A DNA stretch of 64,000 bases from CAYUPI01 sp964446585. GTDB taxonomy: Bacteria; Verrucomicrobiota; Verrucomicrobiia; Limisphaerales; UBA8199. Each line of letters begins with the position of its first letter. Position 1 is the first letter of the stretch. This document shows positions 35,458-44,126 of this stretch, piece after piece. The stretch is from contig CAYUPI010000010.1 in assembly GCA_964446585.1 (NCBI GenBank), positions 1 to 64,000 on the forward strand, given 5' to 3'. The notes beneath the pieces are model-generated. The model ran no database searches. It saw nothing but the letters and a program-made list of their open reading frames with translations, and had not been told where the DNA came from. The translations under genes were made by a program, and so were the position numbers.

Positions 35458-36201
35458 ATGAAAATACGTTTTGCGGCTTCGCGCCGCGCTCGGTCCAGCA
35501 GGGCTTTCACCTTGATTGAACTATTGGTGGTAATCGCCATAATCGCGATTCTGGCGGCCCTGCTGCTGCCGGCCCTGAGCCAGGCCAAGGCGAAAGGCGT
35601 GCGGACCAAGTGCCTTGCCAACATCAAGCAGATCCTCTTGAGCACGCACATGTATGTGCTCGATTTCAACGATATCCTGCCGTACACTTCGTGGAGTTCT
35701 GACACGAAAGACGTGGCGAACTGGTGCTATACGCGGACGTCGAGCTCGACCAACAAGGATAGGGTGGACCTGGGGCAGCTCTGGCCATATCTGACACAGA
35801 AACTGATTTTTTGGTGTCCCATCGAGCCGACGAACAACGCGGCCTTCCGCCAGCGCGACATGCAGGTCTGCAGTTACACGATGAACGGTTCGGTGTCAGG
35901 CTTTCAGACCCGGCCCACCGGGATACCATGGGTGAGCTATAAGTTGGCGCTGTTCAAGCCGCACTACATGATCTACTGGGAATCGGATGAACGGCAGCCT
36001 TCGTACTACGATAACGTCGCGAGCAGACCTGACGAAGGTTGCAGCCAACGGCATAGCGGCGGTATTGTCATGGGAATGTTTGGTGGCCACACCCAGTTCA
36101 TTAAGTACAAGGCATACTGCTACGAGGCCGGCATCGGCGGTTATCCCGGCCAACATCCCGGCTGGGCCTGGTGCAATCCGGGGTCGAAAAGCGGCAGTTG
36201 A
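35458..36201 (+). CDS. Pseudopilin-like protein with N-terminal methylation signal
   Basis: About 247 residues from the ATG at 35458, which has an AAAGG ribosome site. The prepilin signature FTLIELLVVIAIIAILAALLLPAL lies near residue 17 and is followed by SQAKAKGVRTKCLANIKQI. Near the C-terminus, QRHSGGIVMGMFGGHTQF is a degenerate form of the H-X9-DG motif seen in the large verrucomicrobial/planctomycetal pseudopilin family. These proteins are cleaved by a prepilin peptidase and often associate with type II secretion; individual roles are unknown. Confidence 0.85.
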   Translation: MKIRFAASRRARSSRAFTLIELLVVIAIIAILAALLLPALSQAKAKGVRTKCLANIKQILLSTHMYVLDFNDILPYTSWSSDTKDVANWCYTRTSSSTNKDRVDLGQLWPYLTQKLIFWCPIEPTNNAAFRQRDMQVCSYTMNGSVSGFQTRPTGIPWVSYKLALFKPHYMIYWESDERQPSYYDNVASRPDEGCSQRHSGGIVMGMFGGHTQFIKYKAYCYEAGIGGYPGQHPGWAWCNPGSKSGS

Positions 36202-36276
36202 TGTTTGGGGTTCGTGCCCACCAGTTCGCTTTCGTTGATGGTTTCGAACCTTGCGGGACGGCGATCTGAGTAATCG

Positions 36277-36696
36277 ATGACGTCCTTTATGAGAAAAGCA
36301 ATTGAACCAAGCGGAGGCTTGGCCTGTCTGTTGTGCGCTGCCTTGCTCCTGGGTTTCAGCGGTTGCAGCAAGTCCTCCCAACCGGGCGAGGCAAGCGCCC
36401 GACCTCCGAAACCGAAAGAGGCCGCCTCGCAACTCCAGCAGGCTTTTGTCGCCGCCGAGCCGGAGTTGAAAGAGAACGCCACGATCGCCTCGAAAGCGCT
36501 GCAAACCACCGACTACGAAGCGGCGCTCGTATCGCTGGAAAGCATCAAGTCGCGCGGCAACCTGACACTCGAGCAAGGTATGGCGGTGCACAACTCGATG
36601 GTGGCTTTGGAGCAGAAATTGGTCATAGCGGCTGACGCGGGCGATCCCGAGGCCAAACGCGCCTACGAGCGGCTGAAAAAATCGAGGCGAGATTGA
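36277..36696 (+). CDS. Putative lipoprotein, unknown
   Basis: 139 residues. Signal peptide with lipobox LGFSGC; the acylated cysteine would be followed by SKSSQPGEAS. The mature part is helical and charged (ASQLQQAFVAAEPELKENATIASKALQTTDYEAALVSLESI), suggesting a TPR-like or coiled helical fold. It precedes the epimerase gene in the same direction. An ATG at 36289 is an alternative start. Confidence 0.6.
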   Translation: MTSFMRKAIEPSGGLACLLCAALLLGFSGCSKSSQPGEASARPPKPKEAASQLQQAFVAAEPELKENATIASKALQTTDYEAALVSLESIKSRGNLTLEQGMAVHNSMVALEQKLVIAADAGDPEAKRAYERLKKSRRD

Positions 36697-36759
36697 CCCG
36701 CTGCCGGAATTCAAACGGTTTCCAGAGACACTTGACTGGCATCTGCGGGAGGTGATGCC

Positions 36760-38025
36760 ATGACGCTGGGGAAGTTTTCGCTCGGCGTCGGCGATCGCTT
36801 TGCGCACCAGGCCAGGGCCCAACTGCGGGCTTGCCTGCTTGCTTCTCAACAGGGAGTCGAAGTCATTCCGGTCTGGAACAAGTCCAACCGGGAACACATA
36901 ACGATTGGCTCGGAGCCGGCCAGCACGCGGGCGGCGGCGGACGAGGCGGTGAAAGCACTAGATTGGACCAGCTCGTACCATGTCGATGCCGACCATGTCC
37001 GGCTCGGGACTGTGGATCGCTTTCTGACATCCTCGGATTTCTTCACGATTGACGTAGCCGACTGGATTGGAAGGCAGGCCGAGACAATGGCGGTTGAGAA
37101 ATTTGTCGATCACCACCCCGAGTTGATCGGGCGCATTTCGGTCCCCGGCATCGAGCGGCCGTTTGATACCACTCGCAGACAAATCGAAGTGATGGCGGGC
37201 AAGTATCTGTTGGCCGTTCAGGAAGCCGGAAGAATTTATCGGCGCATTGCTCAGGTCAAGAGCGATGGAAACTTCATCACCGAGGTTTCGATGGATGAAA
37301 CCGATCAGCCCCAAACGCCGCCGGAATTATTGATCATTCTCGCCGCGCTGGCCGAGGAGTCGATTCCGCTGCAAACGATCGCGCCCAAATTCACCGGCCG
37401 ATTCAACAAAGGGGTGGATTATGCCGGGGACGTGAGGCGCTTCGAGGAGGAATTCAGCCAGGATCTGGCGGTGCTTGGTTATGCCGTGCAAGCCTATCAC
37501 CTGCCGCCGACACTTAAGCTGAGCGTCCATTCCGGTAGCGACAAATTCTCGATCTACGGCCCGATGCGGCGCGCGGTGGAGGGAGCGGACGCGGGACTTC
37601 ATCTGAAAACGGCGGGAACGACCTGGCTGGAGGAAGTGATTGGCCTGGCGGAAGCCGGCGGCCGCGGACTGGCGCTGGCGAAACAGATCTATGCCGGAGC
37701 ATTCGAGCACCTTGAGGAATTGTGCGCGCCTTACGCCTCGGTGATTGACATTCATCGTACGGCGCTCCCGTCCGTCCAAACGGTCAAGGTCTGGAGTTCC
37801 GAACAATTTGTCTCGGCACTACGGCACGACCCGAAGAACCCTGGCTATAATCCGCACCTTAGACAGTTGCTACACGTCGGCTACAAAGTGGCTGCTCGGA
37901 TGGGGCAACGTTTCCTGGATGCTCTGGCTGAGTGCGAGGAGGTCATTGGCCGAAATGTCACCGAGAATCTTTTCGAACGCCATATTCGGCCACTGTTCCT
38001 AAACAAAGCTCCGCCCCCTCACTGA
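36760..38025 (+). CDS. uxaE: Tagaturonate epimerase (UxaE) family protein
   Basis: 421 residues. The sequence WTSSYHVDADHVRLGTVDRFLTSSDFFTIDVAD and the later LKLSVHSGSDKFSIYGP match the UxaE family, which interconverts tagaturonate and fructuronate in galacturonate breakdown. The H-D-D pattern would bind a metal. No other uronate gene is in the window, so the pathway link is inferred from the family only. Confidence 0.7.
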   Translation: MTLGKFSLGVGDRFAHQARAQLRACLLASQQGVEVIPVWNKSNREHITIGSEPASTRAAADEAVKALDWTSSYHVDADHVRLGTVDRFLTSSDFFTIDVADWIGRQAETMAVEKFVDHHPELIGRISVPGIERPFDTTRRQIEVMAGKYLLAVQEAGRIYRRIAQVKSDGNFITEVSMDETDQPQTPPELLIILAALAEESIPLQTIAPKFTGRFNKGVDYAGDVRRFEEEFSQDLAVLGYAVQAYHLPPTLKLSVHSGSDKFSIYGPMRRAVEGADAGLHLKTAGTTWLEEVIGLAEAGGRGLALAKQIYAGAFEHLEELCAPYASVIDIHRTALPSVQTVKVWSSEQFVSALRHDPKNPGYNPHLRQLLHVGYKVAARMGQRFLDALAECEEVIGRNVTENLFERHIRPLFLNKAPPPH

Positions 38026-38032
38026 AGTCGGC

Positions 38033-38142
38033 GGAGTGCGCCCGTCCCCGGGCGCAGCAATTCCGGTGCAGCCCTACGCGTTGATTTATTTGCGATGCTG
38101 GACCCGATTGTGCATTGCTGTGCCCGGGGACGGGCACACTCC
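38033..38142. repeat. Dispersed inverted repeat, family 2, copy B
   Basis: The 29-base arms at 38033-38061 and 38114-38142 are inverted copies with two mismatches. The central motif is CGCCCGTCCCCGGGCGC. It lies between the epimerase stop and the RodZ-like start. It is the clean member of the family that includes 18242-18344. Confidence 0.78.
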
Positions 38143-38203
38143 AATCACGCCATTTGACATCCGCGCTCGACAGTTTTTCAGGGAAAGACTAGAAGAGAAC
38201 CCG

Positions 38204-38704
38204 ATGTCCACGGTGGCCGAGCAACTTCGCCGCGCGCGGCAGGCCCAAAACCTGACACTGTCGCATGTCGGGGAGATCACCAAAATCCGCACCGACCATT
38301 TGCGCGCGCTCGAGGAGGGCAATTTCGATGTTTTTCCGGCGGCAGTTTATGTTCGCGGATTTGTGCGCTCGTATTCGACACTGCTTAAGCTGGACGTGCC
38401 GCAGCTCATGGCGACGCTGGAGACCGAACTGTCGGGCAACAAACGATTCGCCGATGCAACTGCCAGTTCGCTGCCGCCGCGGGGGTTCCTGGACTTTCTC
38501 ATGCTTCAGCTCTCGAAGATGGATTGGCGAAAAGGACTGGTGGCGTTGGGCGGGGGCGTTCTGTTGCTGGCGTTCGGTTCGGGCTACCTCATCTGGCGCC
38601 ATCAGCGGTCAGTCGATCCCTTGAAGGACTTGAAGCCGGGCCTTTATCAATCGACACAAAGTCTTTCCGGAGAGACTCTGCCATTGCCCGCGCCGAAGCG
38701 ATAA
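38204..38704 (+). CDS. RodZ-like helix-turn-helix membrane protein
   Basis: 166 residues from the ATG at 38204 (MSTVAEQLRRARQ). The N-terminal 70 residues form the HTH_25-type domain of RodZ (LSHVGEITKIRTDHLRALEEGNFDVFPAAVYVRGFVRSY). One membrane helix lies at about residues 107-128 (KGLVALGGGVLLLAFGSGYLIW). The short outer tail lacks the large RodZ periplasmic domain. It may help organise cell shape or be a short paralogue. Upstream in-frame codons lie inside a repeat and are discarded. Confidence 0.75.
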   Translation: MSTVAEQLRRARQAQNLTLSHVGEITKIRTDHLRALEEGNFDVFPAAVYVRGFVRSYSTLLKLDVPQLMATLETELSGNKRFADATASSLPPRGFLDFLMLQLSKMDWRKGLVALGGGVLLLAFGSGYLIWRHQRSVDPLKDLKPGLYQSTQSLSGETLPLPAPKR

Positions 38705-38716
38705 GACCTGGCACCC

Positions 38717-39310
38717 TCAGAGATCTTGCAAATAAAGCTCTCGGTTCTTCCAAAGGTAAAGCCACCCCGATACGAAGGTCAGCACCACCGCCAGCCACTT
38801 GGCCGCGTCCCGGAACGACACCGACCAGGGCGAATCGGCGAAAACGTGCCAGCCAAACAGAGCCTTTCCAACGCTGCCCCACTGCGAATAACTGGCGACG
38901 ACGAGGATCGAGATGATCGCGACAATTTGGGAGATAGTCTTGTGTTTACCGTAGCCCTCCGCTGCCAGAACCACATTCTTCGAAGCGGCCAGCAGCCGGA
39001 GGCCGGTGATCGCCAGCTCGCGCGCGACAATAATCACCACCATCCACGCGGAAATCCAACCCAGCCCTACGAAAGCTATGAAAGCCGAACAAACCAGGAT
39101 CTTGTCTGCCAGAGGGTCCATCAAAATGCCGAAGTTGGTGATGAGCTTGTGGCGACGCGCAATCTGGCCATCGAGAAAATCAGTGACGCCGCCGGCGATA
39201 AACAAGACCAGGGCAATCGTTTCGTGAAATGGCATGCGAGAAAACATCACGCCCAGGAAGGCAACAGTCAGAACGAACCGCGAGATCGTCAGCTTGTTCG
39301 GCAGGTTCAT
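38717..39310 (-). CDS. pgsA: CDP-diacylglycerol-glycerol-3-phosphate phosphatidyltransferase
   Basis: 197 residues from the ATG at 39310 (MNLPNKLTISRFVLT). It makes phosphatidylglycerol phosphate in the membrane. The CDP-alcohol phosphotransferase motif is exact: DG-QI-AR-RHKLITNF-G-ILM-D-PLA-D. About five hydrophobic helices are visible. It follows rimO by 16 bases in the same direction, so the two are likely co-transcribed. Confidence 0.92.
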   Translation of the reverse strand: MNLPNKLTISRFVLTVAFLGVMFSRMPFHETIALVLFIAGGVTDFLDGQIARRHKLITNFGILMDPLADKILVCSAFIAFVGLGWISAWMVVIIVARELAITGLRLLAASKNVVLAAEGYGKHKTISQIVAIISILVVASYSQWGSVGKALFGWHVFADSPWSVSFRDAAKWLAVVLTFVSGWLYLWKNRELYLQDL

Positions 39311-39326
39311 TCGGCTTGAGATCGCC

Positions 39327-41036
39327 TCAAAGCGGAGCGGCAATCAAGTCATAATCGGTGTGGCCGATGACTTTGACGCGGGCAAACTCGCCGAGCGGGA
39401 GCCGCCCGCGGACATACACGCGGCCATCAATATCGGGCGCGTCGGCCTCGCCGCGCGCCACAAGGTAATTTCCGCGAAGCTGGTTGGTATCGCCGTCGAC
39501 CCCGCGGATCAAACCGTGCTCCCACGAGTGAATCCGGGCGTTTCGGAGTTCTTTGGAGCTGGCCTCGGTTTCGACGAGCGCTTTGAGCGTGCGTCCAACG
39601 AAGGATTCGGCAACGCCCTTCGCGATCTCGTGTTGTGCCGCCATTGCCAGGTCACGGCGTTTTTCCTTGATCGCGTTCGGAATTTGACCGGCCATCATGC
39701 CCGCGCGCGTGCCTTCCTGGCGGGAGTACGTGAAGACACCCAGGCGCTCGAATTTGGTCTCGCGGATAAAGTCCAGAAGCGCGCTGAAGCAGGCTTCGGT
39801 CTCGCCGGGAAAACCGACGATGAATGTCGTGCGCAGGGCAATCCCCGGAATCCCGGCGCGGATCCGGCCGATGAGATCCACCAGATACTGCTGTGAGGTC
39901 TCCCGGCGCATCCGCTCGAGCATGTTCTGATGGATGTGTTGGAGCGGAATATCGACATAGCGCGCGACTTTCGGACACTCGGCGATTGTGCGAATCAGTT
40001 CGTCGGTCCAATGCGCCGGGTGGGTGTAGAGCAGGCGGACCCAGAAATCGCCGGACAGCGCGTTAAGCTCGCGCAGCAAAGTGCAGAGGGTGATGGAATG
40101 ACTAGGCAGCGATTGAACGGCCGAGTTAAAATTTTCCGGTGAAGCCAGCCCGCCGCGCATGTTCGGATGCAAGTCCAGGCCGTAATACGTCGAGTCCTGC
40201 GAAATCAGATTCAGTTCCTTGACGCCCTCGGCAAGAAGACGCCGGGCCTCGGCAACTACGTCGGATTGCAGGCGGCTGCGGTGAGAGCCGCGCATGCGTG
40301 GAATGATGCAAAAGCTGCACGGATGATTGCATCCCTCGGCAATCTTGAGGTAGGCGAAATGTCGCGGCGTGAGGCGGAAGCGCGGTGTGGAGTAGTCGGG
40401 GATGTAGGTCGGTCTGGGCGTGACGCTGACCAAGGGCGTGGCGGAAGACGCGTTGGGGGTGAGTCGTGTTCCGTGTTCCGTGTTCCGTGCAGCGTTTTGG
40501 GTGAAACGTGAAACGTGAAGCTTGGACGGCGTTGCGTCGCTGGTGACGGACCCTGCTCGTCCCAGGGGCTTTGACATTTGGAATTTGGATTTTGTTTGGA
40601 ATTTGGAATTTGGAATTTGGAATGTTGTCCGCGCCGCGAGTTTCTCTTGCCGTCGCGCCAACGCCAGTTTGACGATCTCCGCAGCGTTCGTCACCTGGTC
40701 GATTCCCATAAAGGCATCGACTTCCGGCAAGAGTTTCGGCAGTTCCTCCCGAAAGCGCTGCGGTAGGCAGCCCGCCACGATGAGGCCCTGCCCGCGGTTT
40801 TTGGCGTTGCGCAGTTCGTCGGATTCCAAAATCGCATCGACGCTCTCTTCCTGGGCGGAATCAATGAACGAACAGGTGTTGACAATCACGACGTCCGCCT
40901 GACTGGCGTCGTTGGTGACCTCCACGCCGTCCTGGAGCAGACGGCCAAGCATAATCTCGGCGTCGGTCAGGTTCTTCGCGCACCCAAGCGAGATTAACCC
41001 GACGCGGAGTGGACGCGTTGGACATTGTTCGTTCAT
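39327..41036 (-). CDS. rimO: Ribosomal protein S12 methylthiotransferase RimO with long repeat-derived linker
   Basis: 569 residues from the ATG at 41036. Radical SAM enzyme that adds a methylthio group to an aspartate of ribosomal protein S12. The MTTase domain begins VGLISLGCAKNLTDAE and has VIVNTCSFIDSA and VAGCLPQR. The radical SAM cluster motif is CNHPCSFC, in the family context RHFAYLKIAEGCNHPCSFCIIPRMRG. The TRAM-like tail ends VKVIGHTDYDLIAA. It is about 125 residues longer than E. coli RimO. The main extra part, roughly residues 137-215, is translated from heptamer repeats (NSKFQTKSKFQM and ARNTEHGTR are recognisable). A smaller insert lies after YGLDLHPNM. Confidence 0.93.
   Translation of the reverse strand: MNEQCPTRPLRVGLISLGCAKNLTDAEIMLGRLLQDGVEVTNDASQADVVIVNTCSFIDSAQEESVDAILESDELRNAKNRGQGLIVAGCLPQRFREELPKLLPEVDAFMGIDQVTNAAEIVKLALARRQEKLAARTTFQIPNSKFQTKSKFQMSKPLGRAGSVTSDATPSKLHVSRFTQNAARNTEHGTRLTPNASSATPLVSVTPRPTYIPDYSTPRFRLTPRHFAYLKIAEGCNHPCSFCIIPRMRGSHRSRLQSDVVAEARRLLAEGVKELNLISQDSTYYGLDLHPNMRGGLASPENFNSAVQSLPSHSITLCTLLRELNALSGDFWVRLLYTHPAHWTDELIRTIAECPKVARYVDIPLQHIHQNMLERMRRETSQQYLVDLIGRIRAGIPGIALRTTFIVGFPGETEACFSALLDFIRETKFERLGVFTYSRQEGTRAGMMAGQIPNAIKEKRRDLAMAAQHEIAKGVAESFVGRTLKALVETEASSKELRNARIHSWEHGLIRGVDGDTNQLRGNYLVARGEADAPDIDGRVYVRGRLPLGEFARVKVIGHTDYDLIAAPL
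40465..40624. repeat. Three heptamer repeat blocks inside rimO
   Basis: Tandem TGTTCCG units at 40465-40489, GAAACGT units at 40501-40519 and TTTGGAA units at 40575-40624. All three have a 7-base period and stay open in the rimO frame (minus strand). This is the repeat-derived linker, about residues 138-191. Confidence 0.8.
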
Positions 41037-41091
41037 TAAACCGCGCACTCTAATCCAAGCGGATCAAGGCGGCAACTGCGGGGAGCAGGGT

Positions 41092-41164
41092 GTAGCAGCC
41101 GACGTGCGTCGGTGGAAATCGAGTATCCGATAAACGAAATCCGCCGACTCACGTCGGCGACTAC
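41092..41164. repeat. Dispersed inverted repeat, family 1, copy C
   Basis: The arms at 41092-41112 and 41144-41164 are inverted copies (core GCCGACGTGAGTCGG, four mismatches over the longer arm). It lies between the stop of the TPR-like gene and the start of rimO, both on the minus strand. Confidence 0.75.
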
Positions 41165-41195
41165 AAAGTTTCGAGGATACCGGTGTGCGGGGCAG

Positions 41196-42734
41196 CTACT
41201 TGTTCGCAGTAACCTTTTCGGGAGGCGCGTTGGTACTGGCGACCGGCGGAGCTTCTTCCTTGGGCAAACGCAGTTTGGTCCGCAGGACGGCTCGCATTTC
41301 CGGCGGCCAGCCGCGCTCTGGATCGAGTATGCGGCCCCGAACTTCGCGATCGATCTCCTCGAGCGGACGCAGGCCGATAGCCTCGATGCGTTCCTTCGGA
41401 ATCTTACTTATATAAGCCGCCCAGACCTGGCGAGCCAAAAGTTGGAAACCCGCCGAGCGGTCGTCTTCGTCAATCGCAAGGCTATTGTAGGAATTGGCGA
41501 GCAGTCCTTCAAGAATAGCTTCCACCCGGTCGCGAGACGTCTCGTTGATGTCCTCTTGAATTTTTGAGACGACGTAATCTTCCAGCGTGATATTCCGCGG
41601 GAACGAATTTGTCTTGCCGTCAATCATCGTCTGGTCCGGATACTTCTGGCCGATGTACTTGAACCAATAGGCGGCGTCGGCGACGCGGTTGTTTCCATAC
41701 AGAAAATAGATCGCATCTCGCAGAAAATTCCGGTGGGCCCGCAGGATGTGGTCGTGGTTTTCCTTATCCTCCTCGGCGGCTTGTTCATAAGCGGCGCTGA
41801 CCTTGGGAATGATGTCAAGGTTTGGTCCGAACTCGAATGCCTGGGCGAACGGATTGGTCACCAACCGTCCGCGCTGGAAGCTCATCTGCATCGACTGGTA
41901 AATCACCCGGCGCAAGGTAATTAGATCGTCTTTCTTGGGTATCTTTTCCGGGTGCTCCTGCGCCTTCTTGAGGCCGAGGGCGGCCCAATAGATGGCGTGC
42001 GACTCGGGCAGGCGCCATTCCAGCGGGCCATAGCGCTCGTTGACTTCCTTCATGAACTCCGGGTCCATTTTGAATTTCGTCATCAACAATTGTCGGCGCT
42101 CCTTCTGGTCCTCGGTCTGCGGGTGGATGAGCTCCTCCAGGTCAGGTTTCTTTTTGCCAAAGACTTTCGCCATCTCGTTCGCCCACTGCTGCTTATAGTA
42201 CATGTTGGCGTCGTCCAGGTTCTGGCCCATTTTGTGTTGAAAGAACCACGCCAGCTCGCGATAAATTAAGGTCTCATCTCGATTGTAGGCTAGCCCCTCA
42301 TCGCGCAGCAGCTCAACGCCGCGGCTGACCCAGCGCCAGCGGTCGCCGAAATCCTTGAACTTGACGGAAATGTTGTAGGCCATGTTCCAGGCTTGGACCA
42401 GCCAGACCTGGACAAAGTGCGGTTCCAGCTTGGTGATCCAATCGGCCAATTGCGCCATTTCGAAGAACTTGTCCTCGTCCTGCAGGTCGCTGGCCCGCAT
42501 CCACAGAGCGTTGGAAATCAATCCCCGAAACCCGCCAAGGGCAACGGTGGTGAAGGCCAGCACCGGCGGCGCGTTTTCCAGCGGTGTGACCCGCGTTAAC
42601 CCCAGTTGATCGCGGTCGAGGTTCAGTGAGTTCTGCACCCGCGAAGCGCCGAAAAGCAGCGCGGCGGCGCACACGAGCAACAACGCTTTTTTGAGTCGAG
42701 CGTTCATCCGAGCCGCGTGATTCGGGCGTTTCAT
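41196..42734 (-). CDS. ABC-exporter-linked helical repeat protein, unknown
   Basis: 512 residues with one N-terminal membrane helix (KALLLVCAAALLFGASRV). The rest is helical and TPR-like (LADWITKLEPHFVQVWLVQAWNMAYNIS; YRELAWFFQHKMGQNLDDANMYY). It probably projects into the periplasm. Its ATG overlaps the permease stop (ATGA), so its translation is tied to the ABC permease. No named family recognised. Confidence 0.6.
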   Translation of the reverse strand: MKRPNHAARMNARLKKALLLVCAAALLFGASRVQNSLNLDRDQLGLTRVTPLENAPPVLAFTTVALGGFRGLISNALWMRASDLQDEDKFFEMAQLADWITKLEPHFVQVWLVQAWNMAYNISVKFKDFGDRWRWVSRGVELLRDEGLAYNRDETLIYRELAWFFQHKMGQNLDDANMYYKQQWANEMAKVFGKKKPDLEELIHPQTEDQKERRQLLMTKFKMDPEFMKEVNERYGPLEWRLPESHAIYWAALGLKKAQEHPEKIPKKDDLITLRRVIYQSMQMSFQRGRLVTNPFAQAFEFGPNLDIIPKVSAAYEQAAEEDKENHDHILRAHRNFLRDAIYFLYGNNRVADAAYWFKYIGQKYPDQTMIDGKTNSFPRNITLEDYVVSKIQEDINETSRDRVEAILEGLLANSYNSLAIDEDDRSAGFQLLARQVWAAYISKIPKERIEAIGLRPLEEIDREVRGRILDPERGWPPEMRAVLRTKLRLPKEEAPPVASTNAPPEKVTANK

Positions 42735-44113
42735 TGCGTTCCTTGCGCCGTCGCCAGTTCGCGCCGAGTGAAAACGGCAATTCCGAAGAGGCCGAGAATC
42801 CCGCCCAAAAGAACGACGACCTGGCAGAAAGCCAGGCCCAGTTCGGACCAGGGGATGCTGCGGCCCGTGCTCAGGGAATCGATCGGCGAAAAATTCTTGG
42901 CCAGGTTGATGATCGAAAGGATCGCTTTGAAGGCTGGAATCACGACAATATCTGCCCGGGTGGAACCTTTAGTCCCCTTTTCCGCGTTGTAATTGGCAAT
43001 TGTGCCTTCGGAAACGACATTGGCAAGCGTGCCGGTGGACAAAACCAGGAACATGACGCTGACCGCCATGAAGGCCGCGACGGGAAAGGAAAGGAAACTG
43101 GCCGCAGCCAGCCCCAGCGCCGCCAGCAGTGCCATCCAGCAAAAAATGATGCCAAGCCCTCGCGCATAGTTGAGGCCGAAACCGCCTTCGCGGTAAAGCA
43201 CTTCGATGCCTTCGTCCAATGGAAACAACAACGCTGTGTTGTTGCGGTTCCAGAAGGTAATGGTCAGCACCCCGTTCTCGTCCACGGTTGGCGGGATCTC
43301 AAACTCATGAAAAGTGTCAGGAGCCAGGCTCATCGGGTCGAGCAGGGCCAGGCGCGTTTTGGGCGGCGTGCCGACCGCCCACAGCGCGGTGAACGTGCCC
43401 GACGTCGTGTGGTCCGCGGCGTTGAATTTGATCCGCAAATGGAGCGGGCGGTCCCCAAGAGAATCCTTGACGGAGCCCAATTCAATCTGCCACTGGCGCG
43501 GATCGCCCGGCCCGACAAGTTGGTGTTCGGCCTTGATCTGCTCGCGGATTTGCTTGCGCACTTCCACAAGATCTACTTTGGCAACGGGACTCTTCTGTAA
43601 TCGCTCCTGGAGCTGGCTTTCGGTTTCCTGTTCGATGACCGCATCGAGATTTTTTGGACGGGCCGACCCACGAGCGACCAACACTTCGCTGCGCAGCACC
43701 TGCTGCTGATCTGGGGGCAACCGAGTGGCGCGCCATTGCAGAAGCCCGTACACGCTGCCACCGGACAATGCGAGCAAAGCGGCGTTGAGCGACATCAGGC
43801 CGACCCATTTGCCCAGCCAGATTTGCCAGCGAGCGATCGGCTTCACGGCCACGACCTGCATCTGACATTCCTCGATGTCCCGTGCGAGAGTACCGCAGGC
43901 CAGCCAAAGGGTCGAAAGCCCCAGCAATGCGCTAATCGAGCTGAGCGTGTAAGTGAGCAGGATTTGCGTGAAGCCGCGCGCGGTGCCGTCGGTCTTAATC
44001 AGCAGCGGCAGGGCTACGACCGACGCGAGCAAAAGGACCGCCACGACCAAAAACAGCCGGAATCTAAAGGCCGCTTTCCACGTCAACCAGGCGACGGCAA
44101 GCACGCGCTGCAT
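42731..44113 (-). CDS. ABC-2 type transporter permease
   Basis: 460 residues. It begins MQRVLAVAWLTWKAAFRFRLFLVV, typical of ABC-2 permeases, with a helix pair, then a large non-membrane insert (about 130-300, with KSPVAKVDLVEVRKQIREQIK), then four C-terminal helices. The ATPase gene ends 13 bases upstream. It is coupled to the downstream helical repeat gene. The exported substrate is unknown. Confidence 0.8.
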   Translation of the reverse strand: MQRVLAVAWLTWKAAFRFRLFLVVAVLLLASVVALPLLIKTDGTARGFTQILLTYTLSSISALLGLSTLWLACGTLARDIEECQMQVVAVKPIARWQIWLGKWVGLMSLNAALLALSGGSVYGLLQWRATRLPPDQQQVLRSEVLVARGSARPKNLDAVIEQETESQLQERLQKSPVAKVDLVEVRKQIREQIKAEHQLVGPGDPRQWQIELGSVKDSLGDRPLHLRIKFNAADHTTSGTFTALWAVGTPPKTRLALLDPMSLAPDTFHEFEIPPTVDENGVLTITFWNRNNTALLFPLDEGIEVLYREGGFGLNYARGLGIIFCWMALLAALGLAAASFLSFPVAAFMAVSVMFLVLSTGTLANVVSEGTIANYNAEKGTKGSTRADIVVIPAFKAILSIINLAKNFSPIDSLSTGRSIPWSELGLAFCQVVVLLGGILGLFGIAVFTRRELATAQGTQ

Positions 44114-44126
44114 AAATCAAGAAGCC

